Made by a program: the position numbers and the translations under genes
Origin: Coenobita brevimanus
Lineage: Eukaryota > Arthropoda > Malacostraca > Decapoda > Coenobitidae
Reading direction: 5' to 3'
NCBI GenBank assembly: GCA_032717465.1
Contig: CM064657.1
Coordinates: forward strand, 24,245,638-24,309,637
Length of the DNA stretch: 64,000 nucleotides
Notes under the pieces: generated by a model
Database searches by the model: none
What the model was told of the DNA's origin: nothing
The model's input: the letters and a program-made list of their open reading frames with translations, nothing else
Shown here: positions 46,905-60,737 of the stretch, in pieces
Layout: each line of letters begins with the position of its first letter
Numbering within the stretch: position 1 is the first letter of the stretch

Positions 46905-47650
46905 CGTACTACGCAGTACAATTTTGGTGTCCTTACTATAGAATGGATATTAATTCGTTAGAAAATGTACAGAGAAGAATGACTAAAATGATACATGACG
47001 TCCGGAACCTGTCATATGAAGACAGACTGAAAAGACTAAGTCTGCATTCGCTAGAGAGGCGTAGAGTAAGGGGAGACTTAATTGAGGCTTTTAAGTGGAT
47101 GAATGGTATAAATAAGGGAGATATTAGCAAGGTACTTAAAGTGAGCATACAGGATAGAACTAGAAATAATGGTTTCAAACTAGAAAAATTCCGTTTCAGA
47201 AAGGAAATCGGTAGAAATTGGTTTGGTAATAGAGTAGTAGACGAATGGAATAAGCTACCTAGTAAAGTAGTTGCTGCCTCTTCCATTGAGAGTTTCAAGC
47301 ATAGGCTAGATAAGCATATGACAAATAAGGGGTGGATATAGAATAAAGAAAATATTATAACCAATACTAACTAAAAAATAAATTTTCTTTTCAGGTTACA
47401 CTATGATAGTCTCTATTCTCCTTTCACACTTTCCTGTAAAATGTCCACGCCAGTTTTTCTATACGGCGTGGTGTTCTTTCTGACTTTTTCCTGCCGGCTT
47501 CGGCTGGAGGGTTTGGAGGGCGGGGGAGAGCCTTCTTCTTTGCTATCCTTATCTCATTCTAGTAGTTCAGTTACTCTTCTAGGAGCTGCCTAGCATGGGC
47601 CAACCGGCCTACTGCAGTTATCCTCTCTTCTTATGTTCTTATGTTCTTTA
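46905..47650 (+). mobile_element. CR1 3' end with intact C-terminal domain
   Basis: An open frame to 47341 reads MDINSLENVQRRMTKMIHD, YEDRLKRLSLHSLERRRVRG, WNKLPSKVVAASSIESFKHR and stops after TNKGWI: the conserved C-terminal domain of CR1 ORF2 without a single stop. The 3' UTR follows and ends with tcttatgttcttatgttctt, the short direct repeats typical of CR1 tips. Starts right after the (TA)n of the inverted repeat. Confidence 0.9.
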
Positions 47651-47661
47651 AAAACGAAACG

Positions 47662-47664
<3 letters not shown>

Positions 47665-47721
<57 letters not shown>
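47665..47721. repeat. (TA)n microsatellite
   Basis: Followed by a partial copy of the R1 head (tggagcctctgtgttacagt at 47721), then a second (TA)n (47742-47756) and the full R1. Confidence 0.93.
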
Positions 47722-47723
<2 letters not shown>

Positions 47724-47756
47724 AGCCTCTGTGTTACAGTGTGTATATATATATAT

Positions 47757-48348
47757 GGAGCCTCTGTGGTACAGTGGTAGAGTGTGCGTTTCGCACGCTG
47801 ATGGACGAGGATTCGCCTCCCGCCAGAGTTGTAAAAACTTTGGGAATCGTTCACCGAGCCACTTGCTACTTTGGCGGACATAAGGGGTGCTGTGGTTGAA
47901 CAAGTGTCGCATACTAGTATGCTTGCACCCAATCGGCTTAAGGCGGGCCGATTACACTTGGTTCACAGACTACACACACATCCAAAGCCACTACAATTAC
48001 ACTTACAAGCACTTCTCACCCTACACACAGTCTCTGCCAGACAGCCTAAGCCACTGGGTAGAGATACATTGGCTTGTATCGTCGCTGCTTCGGTAAGGAT
48101 AGGCCGGTCCTGCAGTGGACCTCAAGGAAAGGGAGGTAGCCAAGACAGGACAAAACACTCCCCATTTACTCAGCCATTCAAACACATTCATTCGCATCTT
48201 AGCCCCAAAGGGGAGAAGGGGCAGATCCTCACCACACCGCACGAGGGTCAACTGCGCAGTGCAATCAGTGACATCCGCAACAGTGCCCGACAGCAGACCT
48301 GGTTTACCCCTGCCACATCTTAATAGACCCATCCCCTTACCCACACCT
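47757..48348 (+). mobile_element. R1 tRNA-headed retroposon, full copy
   Basis: tRNA-like head: ggagcctctgtggtacagtg with the A box, a stem gtgcg/cgcac, and a B-box-like gaggattcgcctcc, 47757-47824. A 520-base body follows, whose last 165 bases recur at 1-172. No coding capacity. The head looks like an Ala- or Gly-type tRNA but I cannot fix the identity. Confidence 0.75.
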
Positions 48349-48349
48349 G

Positions 48350-50229
48350 AAGAGAGGATTACTGCAGTAGGCCAGATGTCCCATGCTTGGCAACTCCTAC
48401 ATGAGTGACTAAACAACTAGAATAAGAGAAGGATAAGAAAGAAGTTGACTCTCCCTCACCCACGAAGCCCACCAGCCTGAGCCGGTAAGAAAAAGTGAGA
48501 TGGAACAGCATGCAGTGTAGAAAAACTGGCGTGAACATTTTATAGGAAAATGAGAAAGGAGAAAACGAGACTGTCATGGTGTAACCTGAAAATTAAAAAG
48601 AATGAATTAGTGCTGGTTATCGGGAGATTTTTTTTATATCCATCCCTTACTTGTCATAATATGCTTATCAAGCTTATTCTTGATGCTTTCTGTGGAAGGG
48701 ACAGCAACTACGAGTAGTTTACTCGTATTCCATTCGTCCAGTATTCCATTCCCAAACCAGTTTCAGCCTGTTTGCTTATTAAAACGGAATTTATCCATTT
48801 TGAAACCATTTCATCTAGTTCTATCCTGTGTGGCAACTTTAAGTACCTTTTTAATATCTCCCTTATTTATTCCCAGCATCCACTCAAACACATCAATTAT
48901 ATAAGTCTCCCCTTTCTCTACGTTTTTCTAGTGAGTGCAGGTTTAGTTATTTCAGTCTGTCTTCATATGAAAGGTTCCGAACATCATGTATCATTTTTGT
49001 CTTACTTCTCTTTACATTTTCTAACGAATTTATATCTATTCTATTGTACAGATACCAAAATTGCACCACGTAGCCTAAGCGCTAGATAAAGTTACAATAT
49101 TAATTTAGATGTCTTACTGCTCACACTTCGCGAAGTAAATCCTAGGACCCAATTTGGTTAATTTCTCGCATTAATACACTATTGCCCTGGTTTAAGGTTA
49201 CCAATCATGACTACTAGATCTTTCCAGCATTCCGATTCATTATTTTTTTTATCTAAGTTGTATTTAATATCTAGAATGATCTTGCCCACTTTACTCTTTT
49301 CCACGTTAAATTCCGTTTACCAATCCATAGACCATTTGTACAATATATGGAGGTCCGTTTTTAGGTTAGCATAGTCCTCAGTTAATGGTACGTCCTATTT
49401 TTGTGTCATCGACAGATATGCTAACATTGCTAGTGATTCCTGAGTTTAGGTCATTTATATGTACCGTATAATAATTAACAGGGGACCAAGTATTTGCCCT
49501 TGTGGTACACCGCTAGTTACTGATCCCTAATCCCACTTAATACCGATTATTAAAACTCTCTACTTTCGTTCATTCAGCCAGGATTCTATCCATTTTAAGA
49601 TGTCGCAGTCTATACCGTGTGCTCGAACCTTCCTAACTAACCTTTCATGTGGGACCCTATCAAAAGCTTTGCTAAAGGTCAGATAAATAATATCGTAAAC
49701 TTTATCGCTATCTACCGTCTCATAAACCTCCGAGAAGTTTGATAAGTTTTTGAGGCAGGATCGTCCTTGCCTACATCCGTGTTGACTTTCATTTATGAGA
49801 TTAAATCAGTCTAAGTGCACTTTAATTTTTTATGCCAAAGTATAAGAGTACTAGCATTTTACCAACTGGTGTCGTTATACTTCTCGGACGATAATTCGAC
49901 GCAACTGATTTATCCCCTTTTTAAAAATGGGTACTACATTCGCTGCCTTCCACGCCTCTGGTACTTCTGAACTTAAAGAATTGTTAAATAACTTTGTAAT
50001 TGGATGACATCATTCTTTCTTGGTTTCCTTTATAATTTTTGCTTTGATATCGTTCGAACCTGACGATTTTCGAGACTCTGACTTACTAATTTCTTTCAGT
50101 ACTTCCTCCTTACTAATGGTTATAATACTAAGTATATTATTTTCTTTAGGGATCAGGACTAGATATTCCTGTGTAAATGCTGATACGAAATAATTATTCA
50201 GGATATGTCACATTTCCTTATCTTCACTG

Positions 50230-50231
<2 letters not shown>
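48350..50231 (-). mobile_element. CR1 copy, ungapped reference copy
   Basis: Minus strand from the RT fingers (50100, then SVASNYR-like near 49900), palm, C-terminal domain and 3' UTR to the terminal signature at 48350. It has no large insertion, so it serves as internal reference for the split copies. Stops and frameshifts throughout. 5' end coincides with an (AT)n tract. Confidence 0.85.

Positions 50232-50280
<49 letters not shown>
50232..50280. repeat. (AT)n microsatellite
   Basis: Between the CR1 5' truncation point and the S2 repeat. Confidence 0.95.
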
Positions 50281-50281
<1 letters not shown>

Positions 50282-50282
<1 letters not shown>

Positions 50283-50602
50283 ATCCATCATCATCCAATC
50301 CTACGTTTCCCCATGAGGAGCGTAGGAGCCCTGGGCTAGGCAGTTGGTCCTGACATTAAGATGAGAGTGACCAACCTCACTCATCCCTGAGTGGCATTAT
50401 GTGAGCAATAAACCCCAACCATCCCTTGGATATAAACCTTCACCGGCTCCATCCGATTGGAGCACAATAATTACCCACTAAACCACCAGGCGCCAAAATT
50501 TGGTTATATGGTTACCACCCATCGTAGTAAATTGTTTCCTGGTTTACAGGAAACCATTTGGCTTGTCATTCAGTGTAGAGTCACCCATAGACAGAAGGAA
50601 GA

Positions 50603-50604
<2 letters not shown>
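50282..50604 (-). mobile_element. S2 plus S3 composite repeat, copy 2
   Basis: 50282-50495 matches 7036-7252 (S2) and 50496-50604 matches 7253-7360 (S3), in the same order and orientation. Confidence 0.75.

Positions 50605-50659
<55 letters not shown>
50605..50659. repeat. (TA)n microsatellite
   Basis: Continues into degenerate TA/TG to 50720. Confidence 0.95.
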
Positions 50660-50660
<1 letters not shown>

Positions 50661-50719
50661 TGTATATATATAGTATATACTGTAGATATACTATATATGT
50701 GTATGTATGTATATATATT

Positions 50720-50976
50720 ATACTTTTATTCAAGGAAAGAGAACCACAACCCACGTGCAAAGTCACCGTTCTTATCCCTTTCTTTTTATAATGTAATTAT
50801 ATTCATAAAAGTTATGATAATTTTCTTTTGGTTGAATGAACCTCTGTGTTTCAGGGAATTTAGTAATACCTTGGACAACCATTTCCACTCAAGCGCCGTT
50901 TTTATCATCATCAGTGTTCATTATTATTATTAGTAGTAGTAGTATTGCTGTTATCATTATTACCATTAATAATAAA

Positions 50977-51009
<33 letters not shown>

Positions 51010-51302
51010 TATTACTTCCAGACGATCTCCTAAAACTTTGGAATTGGTTTCTCGGACTCAGGGGTTGAGAGTTGGAATCTTGTCAAGGGGACAACTCAGT
51101 AACAAATATACGATAATTTGGTTATTGTAACTTTTTTTTTTTTTTAAGGGGTTAGTGGAAGGAATAACTTTTTTTTTTTTACAACGAAAACATGGAAAAA
51201 AAGGTCACCACACCTTTGTTTTTAATTTATTTTTTATTTTTTTATTTTAGAACAGAAGTTGTGAGACGAGTCACTACCCCCCTTATTTTTCCTGTAAAAA
51301 TG
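50720..51302. other. No gene; AT-rich with (ATT)n
   Basis: 50923-51012 is ATT/AAT triplet repeats. A degenerate tRNA-like stretch (ggactcaggggttgagagtt near 51055) may be an old SINE. Confidence 0.6.
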
Positions 51303-51309
51303 AATAGTA

Positions 51310-51560
51310 TCTATCTGTCTATCTATCTATTTCCAGACCCCTCAATCCCGCAAGGGGTGGCCACAAACAAATCGCCTCCATGTCGCGCTGTCCGCCATTT
51401 CACTGCCCTGCTCCAAGCTCGCACCCCCCTCTCTCATATACCTCTCCACTCCATCCCTCCATCTCATCCTTGTCCTTCCCCTCCCTCTCCCCCCCTCCAC
51501 CTCACTCGCATACACTCCTCGTCAGTCTCTCACTCTCCATCCTCTCCACATGACCAAACC
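51310..51560 (-). mobile_element. LINE-B 3' fragment with 7-bp target duplication
   Basis: Tetranucleotide tail TATC/TCTG, then the terminal signature cctcaatcccgcaagggg. aatagta at 51303-51309 and 51561-51567 flanks it. Confidence 0.82.
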
Positions 51561-51567
51561 AATAGTA

Positions 51568-52005
51568 GCAAGTGGTAATTTTCCTTTGGTAACTAAGTTT
51601 TTGCAGAAAGCATAGAATACCTGAGAAGATTCTGCACTCTTCTTTCCTTGTCCCTGCAAAAGTAGGTAATAGTAACGAGAAGGATTGCATTCTAAGCTTA
51701 TTCGTAAATCTCAGTCCCCAGCGGAGTCCCATTGATGACCTTGGGGTTTATATGGGAATACCTCCTTTCCTTCTACCCCAGACCCACTGCCCATCACCCT
51801 TTTACTCTACACCCCCTACCCTTTACCCCCTTCCCTTCTACCCTGCGCTTCAAACCCCCTACCCCCTTTCCTTCTTCCCCACACCATCCTACCCACCTCC
51901 CTTCTGTTGTGCCCCACACCATCACTCCTAACCCCTTTTCCTTCTACACTGTTCTCCTACCTCCTTCCCTTTCACTACGCACCTTGCACACACTTGAAGC
52001 TGATA

Positions 52006-52010
<5 letters not shown>
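51568..52010. other. No gene; C-rich stretch
   Basis: 51770-51990 is CT/C-rich (ccctacccttt-type). Confidence 0.5.
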
Positions 52011-52096
<86 letters not shown>

Positions 52097-52108
52097 AAGC
52101 AAACTATA

Positions 52109-52169
<61 letters not shown>

Positions 52170-52205
52170 GTATGTATATACACGTATATGATTGTCATGT
52201 GTGCC

Positions 52206-52248
<43 letters not shown>
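52011..52248. repeat. Compound microsatellite cluster
   Basis: (CT)n 52011-52036, (CA)n 52037-52092, (TA)n 52112-52167, (TG)n 52203-52220, (AG)n 52221-52248. CT and CA at the left mirror TG and AG at the right, so the cluster can fold around the central (TA)n. Confidence 0.93.
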
Positions 52249-52252
<4 letters not shown>

Positions 52253-53055
52253 GGGGGGAAGATATGCCCAAAAGAGAGACAGGAGTTTCACCACTGTTTT
52301 ATTAGGAAAATAATTCATGGTCACTTTGAGATCAGTATTCTTAGTTCAGATGCTTGCATTCTCTGCAGCAATGGTACCGTTTGGTACCGTACCCGTATCT
52401 ATATGATGTTGTGCTTTCTCTCAGATGCTCAGCTGATCTGGCAACGTCACTTATATAGAGAATAAAGTAAATTGTTATTAGTGAACGTTTCCATTTTATA
52501 TTTTAACCACTGAATAAGATGTAATTTTTCCATAACATTTGCCTTGTCTCAGGGCCTCATTAAGATCGGAATCGAGGATAATTTTTAGCAAATTATCCGA
52601 TTGTGTAGGTCGGTGTAAAAGTTGAAACAATATCAACCGGTTTCATTGTCTCGTTCTGGGCTTCCATTCCATAATACCAGACATGATGCATTTGTCAGTG
52701 AAAAGCGTTATGTCCTGAATCTGATCGAATGATGGGGTGTGTTCTTATTCCAGCCTTTACTCCAGCGTACTTAATCGGACAGTTTGTTTAAGGTATGTCT
52801 GATTTCGACTCCAGTGTGACGAGACTTACTACAGCCGTATTCTTAAAAATAATCCCTTCCCTAAACTTTCCCTTCCCGTCGAAGGAGTGATTTCCATCGG
52901 TATCCGAACAGATGCCCTTGGAAGGGAAGGGAGAATGTTCCTTCACCCTCAGACTTCCCCATCGCAGGCCAGCATCTTCATTATTTACGTTGTATGTGGT
53001 CTTAAATTCACAGAGATTCTGATTCAGTCGCTTACTTAATCTAAACCTCTTACCT

Positions 53056-53057
<2 letters not shown>
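52249..53057. other. No gene recognised
   Basis: A minus-strand frame (52788-53060) lacks known motifs. Confidence 0.45.

Positions 53058-53124
<67 letters not shown>
53058..53124. repeat. (TC)n microsatellite
   Basis: About 33 units. Confidence 0.95.
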
Positions 53125-53127
<3 letters not shown>

Positions 53128-53199
53128 GTTTTTCCCGTCCTTTCTACCCCCTTTACTGGCACTGTCAACCCTTTCTTTTTCTAGTTTTGTCCTTAAACA

Positions 53200-53560
53200 C
53201 ACACTGGCGGCCGCGCTCGTAAATACGCTCGCTTGTCTTTACGCAGGTTCACTCTTCACTCAGTTGTTGTCGTCCATCTCGTTCCTTACTTCTGCCACAT
53301 TCTTCATCCTTCCTGTCACATTCTGTCTGCTTCCCAGCCCCAGCCCTCTTCCTTTCCTTCTTGCTCCATGGCATTGAGTCCCCATTTCACTTCCTCCTCA
53401 CACCCCTCTCTCCCTTCCTCCTCTTCGTCTCCCTCTTCCTCCTCTCTCCCTGCCACACTTTCCGGCTTCCATTGCCACATTCATTCCTCTCCCCCCCACA
53501 CTTTTCCTCCTCTCTTCCACATACTCTAATCACCCCATCGCCCTGTACATCTTTTCTTGC

Positions 53561-53613
<53 letters not shown>

Positions 53614-54030
53614 CCTCCAGTACTGTCCTCATTCCTCCCAACCCCCGGCGCCTTCTTCCTCTCCCTCTCCTTCCCTGTCACGCTTCACTTTCAGCATTTT
53701 TTCATATTCTTCGTCCTCTCTTCTCCTTCATAGGCTCACATCTACCCACTGCTTTCTCCAAGTATCTTTGCTGTGCTGTTCCTCTCCCACCGTACCTTTC
53801 TCTGCCTCTCCTCATTCCTTCGCCATCTCTCCGCGTCACACTTTTCATTCATAGCTTTTTCCTCTCCCTCTCACACTGTTTCTCTTTTTCCAGAGCCTCA
53901 TCTCACCACTGTTCTCCTTATTTCTCCTTGCTGTACTCCTTATATTCTTTCCGATTCCCCCTACACTGTCTCATTTCATCACCACCAGTTCAGACACTAT
54001 CTCTGCAGTTTCCCTCTTCTCATCTCCATC
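53200..54030. repeat. CT-rich strand-asymmetric domain
   Basis: Pyrimidine-rich throughout, with (CT)n at 53565-53610. Open frames are Ser/Pro/Leu-rich and not credible genes. Confidence 0.8.
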
Positions 54031-54039
54031 CCTCCATTC

Positions 54040-54200
54040 CCCCACCGGCGTGGTGGCGGGAGGCGGCGGTCCCCTGGGGTATGCAGCGTCCCCAGGGGCC
54101 TCCGAGTTCGGATGGGGATCAATACGAAGCCCCACGCCGCCCCGCTCCCCAGCTGAGTGTGAGGGCCGCCTGGGGAGCGGGGTCAGGCGACCACTGCTGG
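54040..54200. other. GC-rich core with paired CCCC(A/T)GGGG palindromes
   Basis: cccctgggg and ccccagggg lie ten bases apart near 54073-54100. Resembles 42720-42830, and both carry gatcaatac shortly after. Sites of this shape fit AP-2/EBF-type consensus; function is unknown. Confidence 0.5.
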
Positions 54201-54228
54201 GGTGGTGGGGTGAACTGGAGGGAGGGGG

Positions 54229-54480
54229 AGTGGCACGGCAGGATGGAATGGCAGGGGTTGCACAGCGGGATGGAATGGCAGGGGTGGCACGGCACGATGG
54301 AGTGGCAGGGGTGGCACAGCAGGATAGAATGGCAGGGGTGGCACAGCAGGATAGAATGGCAGGGGTGGCACAGCAGGATGGAATGGCAGGGGTGGCCCGG
54401 TAGGATGGAATGGCAGAGGTAGCGCTGCAGGATGGAATAACAAGGATGGCATGATAAGGTAAAGTGGCAGTGGTGTCACG
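54229..54480. repeat. 27-bp minisatellite
   Basis: About nine units of ggatggaatggcaggggtgg plus cacagca; decays to the right. Confidence 0.92.
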
Positions 54481-57400
54481 GCTAGATGGAAGGGCAGCTT
54501 AGGATGTCAAATACTGATGACAGATTAGCATTGTTAAAGAGAATTGTAGATGAGCCCATTCGCTACGGTTGGTGCACACGGGTATTTTATTCAGAGTAAC
54601 GCTTGAAAATTTAACCAAACTTACGGAAATTCTAGCAGTCAGAGGCCTTAACAACCGTCTCGAGCCACTTTCATTCTTTAGTTGGTAGAACACTGAGTGT
54701 ATTTAGGCTAACCAGACAGTTTCGTTCAGATAAATCTCAGCTGTGGAAGTGCTAATCTTTTCAGTCCGACGACATGTTATATTTAATTTTGGGTATCTTT
54801 TGACTATTATACTCGGCTTGGGGAGAGAGGAATGGTTCTTAGTGGAGTCTTTCTAACCCCTTCACTACCTATGGTCTCTCCAAAGCTTAATATAATTGTC
54901 TGAAAATAGCAAGACTACACTTTAGAATACGTCAAGAAAATGTCATGCAAAAGCACAAAGCCATCTTAAGCAAGATGGGGCAGGAATAACCCCTGCAGCC
55001 GGTGAATTAGCGGATGCGCTGCTTTAATAGGAAATTTTAGGACGGCCTAGCTAAGACATGCCCGGTTATATTGAACGGTGGAGGACTATGGCGGCTCTGA
55101 CATCCCTCCTCCACTACCACCACCACCACAGCGTCGGAGTTGTTGGGGTGCTGAGAGAGAGAGAGAGAGAATGGTGTGTCAGCTTGTCTCTACCCCCACT
55201 CCCCCCCACACACACACACACACTTCAGCACGCATTGTACATTGGGAGGGAAGTAGAGAGAGAGAGTGTGTGTGTGGTGATCTAGCCACAACTAACTTGT
55301 ATGACGTGTGGCTTGAAGTTGCGTTGTTTATTCTGTGTATACTAAAGACTAAACAAAGCTTCCTGGCAAAGACTGGAAAATATAACAACCAGTGTAATAC
55401 TTAAATTTAAAGTTTTGGCTTGCTACACGCATGGAAATGGATTGTAACTAGTATGAAATATGCACCGTCATGACATTCAGTTCAGGTTTTCCGAATTCGA
55501 GTAACAAATCTGGTTATGATGTAATAACCTGCTGAAGTAAATAAAATCTGTAATGTTCATAGAATGCTTGCAGCGGCCAGATGTATCTGAATTCGATCTT
55601 GTGTGCGAACATCAGCCAGAGTTGACCACCTCAGCTATTCGATGCATCGTTAAGAACATTGAGCGTAGTTTGTCAGATATCAGTCCGTCTAGAATGGGCC
55701 TAGTCCTGTGTAGTTGTACTAGTAGGTTTTCCATTAGGTATAGACTACCCGGTGTAATGAAAAGTATTTCACTGCATATGCGTCGTAAGTCGGAGTGAAT
55801 GAGATATGAATACATTGTCAGTTAACTTGTACAATTAATCTGCTCTGGCTGCGGCACCAAGTCACGGCAGAATTTAATTGTCTGGCCATGGCGACCGTCA
55901 AGACTTCATAGCAAGAAATGGTGGAAGTATTGGGATGCAGCTAGCTTGATTTTAGAAAGTATTTTTTTTCTTTTTTAGGGTAGTGATACAGATTTAACTG
56001 GGTAGTGATACAGATTTAACTTCCTGGTTCTGTGGGTGGAAATAGCAAGGAACTGGGAAGCTGTCAGTTGGTCTTCGCAGACGAGAGTGACGTAAAACTG
56101 CTTTGTCTCAGTGCAGCGTGTACTTCAACGGAAAGTAAAAAAATAATGAAAATAATGAAGTAAATTGAAGTGATCGGTTAACAGCCTACTCCTAATGAAA
56201 AAATGAAGTGATCAGATGAGCTGTGGATTGTACCACTTTATCCACTGGACGCAATTCGTACCATTTCTGTTCGTTATTTTGAAAAAATTATCGAAGAATA
56301 AGCATGAAATAGGGCTTTGGTAAGCAGTATTATTTTAGAAAGTAAGACTCCCCTTATATAAATAGATAGATAAACAGATAGATTTATAGTGTCAGTGTGT
56401 TTTTGTTCTCTGGTATGAATCCGATACATGAATCTACAATAACTCCATACAATATGAACTTATAAGTGTGCGGAAAGTAGAGTTTTGATATCACTTAGAG
56501 GGACAAGAAGAAACTTCTTGAGAAAAGAAAGTGAGTGTTGAAGATATAAGCTAATCACCACAGCAAAATATGGTATGGGCCGGTCATGTCTCTTGCGGAA
56601 CAGGTTCGGTGACAGATTAACAACTAAGGTAAGAGAGTGACATCTTAGAAATGAAATGTGAGGTAGAGTTGGGCAGTGTAGCAAATGGGTGGATAAGTTT
56701 TGTATATTTACCAGAGAGGATGGAACAGGGTAACAATCACTTGTTTAGATGGGAAAAGTTGGGCTACTCCTTGTCCATTCGTCTGCAGTAGACTGATGCA
56801 AGCTGCTGCCACCCTTGGTGATAGTTTTGATCGAAACAAATTTATACCGGTATTTCAGTAGCTGTATAAGAAAGGATACCGTAGGGGATTTAATCAACAG
56901 CTAAATCTAAGTAAGAGATACTACATGAGCATTGACCAGCCATTATTATGTGAGATCTTCCCTTAGGTGACTAAAATCGTCGGACGGCAGCAAGGATGGA
57001 ATAACAATGACAGTGTGGTGTACAGTACTCTGAAGGGAATAATGTAAAATGTTTTAAACCCCTTCAGTATGAGAGTAAGAGTATAATTAAGAAGTATAGC
57101 CGAACTGCAGAGGTTAATTAAAATTTTCTTAAATCAGGCAAGAAGCAACGAATAAGTCTACATTCCTTTTGCTGCTGTCAGACGACTCTATTCATCCTAT
57201 ATGATGATAGGATTAGAAATATCTCCATGAACCATTCAGCAACGATGACTTATTTTGTATTTTATTCCTGCCCCCACCAGATGCTGCTGCCTAGGAGTGA
57301 CCCCTCACACAGTAGGGGAAAAAAATCCCAGTAGTGAATCATACATTGAGACTGAACCATATCCTTACTGATAGAATGGCAGGCCATAATTAAAATTTAC

Positions 57401-57529
57401 TAACACAGGATTAGACAAGAGTTATGACGGTTTTACATTAAGTTCTAGTTAGGACTTATTTGCACACAGGGTTAGACCATAGTTCTGTCATATTTACACT
57501 GAATTAGACCATAATGAAGATTTAGTTAC
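54481..57529. other. No confident gene
   Basis: 55147-55170 (AG)n and 55207-55222 (CA)n. An 81-codon plus frame at 55553-55798 (EFDLVCEHQPELTTSAIRC then RSLSDISPSRMGL) has protein-like composition and an AG just upstream, but no donor or known family. Confidence 0.4.
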
Positions 57530-57810
57530 TATTCTGTCTGTCTGTATTTAGCCAGACTTTTAAATCCTGGAAGGGACATGGCCCTCGGTTTCTCATTCCC
57601 CATTCTTTTCACATGGCTAAACCATCGCAGGGTACTTCTCACAGTACTTTTCAGTACATTCATATCAACACCGCAACTCTCCTTCTCTTCCTCGTTTGTC
57701 TGTCTCCACTTCGCTCCAGAAGCTCCTTTCATATAGCACATTTCCATCCCTCTCACCCTTGACTCATGTCCTTCCAAAAAAAACAAGCATCACTTCAGTT
57801 AGATAGAGCG
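57530..57810 (-). mobile_element. LINE-B 3' fragment, old
   Basis: CTGT tail at 57534-57545, an internally deleted terminal region, then C-terminal coding (FLEGHESRVRGMEMCYMKGA, STVRSTLRWFSHVKRM). Confidence 0.8.
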
Positions 57811-59359
<1,549 letters not shown>

Positions 59360-59603
59360 CATTCTTCAGTCATGAGATTGCCAACCCATGTTGTCCATCC
59401 ATCCATCCATTGCCAGACGCCTCAATCCCGTTTGGGGTGGCCACAAACAAATCGCCTCCAAGTCGCCCTGTCCCCCGCCCTGCTCCCAACTCACACCCCC
59501 CTCTCTCATACACCTCTCCACCCCATCCCTCCATCTCATCCTCGGTCTCCCCCTCCCTCTTCCACCCTCCACCTCACTCACATACACTCTCTTCGTCAGT
59601 CTT

Positions 59604-60737
59604 TCACCCTCCATCCTCTCCACATGGCCAAACCACCTCAGTGTGTTCCTCACAACGCTTGCCTATCACATCCACATCCACACCACAACGCTCCTTTATA
59701 TCCTCATTCGTCAGCCTGTCTCTCCACGTGACTCCACAGGCTCCTCTTAAATAACTCATTTCCATTGCTCTCACTCTTGACTTGTGTCCTTCCAACAATG
59801 TCCAAGCTTCACTTCCGTACGTTAGAGTTTGTATCACAATACTGTCATGTAGTAACTTTTTTACTTCCATGCTCACTTCCCTGTTCCTTATCACTGCTTT
59901 CAAGGAACCAGCAACCTTTCTTCCCTGCTGTACCCTTTCAAGCACTTCACCCTCCAAACCTCCATCCTTACTCATCACACTACCCAAATACTTAAACGTA
60001 CTCACATTTTCCAATTCCTCACCATCCAACCTCACTGTACATTCACTGACTTCACCTCTCTCAAAGACCATCACTTTACTCTTCCCTACATTCACCTTTA
60101 GGTTCCGTTTCTTACACACTCTCTCAAACTCATCCACCAAGCCTTGCAGCTCCCCTTCGTCTTCACTCAACAACACAGTATCATCTGCAAACAACAATAC
60201 AGGGAGTTTCCAAACACTATCCTCTCTCACCAGGGCCACTCCAACATCCACTACCCTACCTTGTACCTCTTTTATTACCCCATCCATGTACAGATTGAAC
60301 AACCATGGAGACATGACACATCCCTGTTTCAAACCAACTTTCAAAGAGAAAAATTCACTTAGTTCACCATCCACACGCACTGCAGCCTTCGCACCATCGT
60401 ACATACTCTTCACAGCATTCAACAACTTCCCATCTACTCCATATATTCTTAACACTTTCCACAATCCTTGTCTATCCACCCTGTCATATGCTTTCACCAA
60501 ATCCATGAAAGCCGCATACAACTTCTTTCCTTTCTCTAGAAACTTTTCCACTAAAGATCTAAGAATGAATATCTGATCTACACAACCTCTTCCCTTCCTA
60601 AAGCCTCCCTGTTCTTCTCCAACTAATTTCTCTGTTCTTTCTCTAACTCTGTCTATAAGTATCCTACCATACACTTTTCCTATTATACTAAGAAGACAAA
60701 TGCCCCTATGATTACCACACACTTCTTTTTCCCCTTT
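59604..60737 (-). pseudogene. LINE-B reverse transcriptase, catalytic part
   Basis: Continues in the same frame after the nonsense codon: GNHRGICLLSIIGKVYGRIL, MDLVKAYDRVDRQG (motif A), LKQGCVMSPWLFNLYMDG (B), LPVLLFADDTVLLSE (C, about 60190), KVNVGKSKVMVF, and YLRGACGVTWRDRLTNEDIK. A one-base insertion near 59665 shifts the C-terminal LRWFGHVERM domain into another frame (59653-59420). The catalytic aspartates are intact. The protein copies element RNA at the nicked target in the nucleus. Confidence 0.88.

Noticed and set aside
54090..54140. 5S rRNA-like ccatccgaactcggag on the minus strand
   Set aside because: Only a 16-base resemblance to part of a 5S loop; no flanking 5S sequence or pol III context.
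53361..54422. 353-codon plus-strand frame
   Set aside because: Crosses a CT-rich tract, a (CT)n microsatellite and a 27-bp minisatellite; composition is low complexity with no motif.
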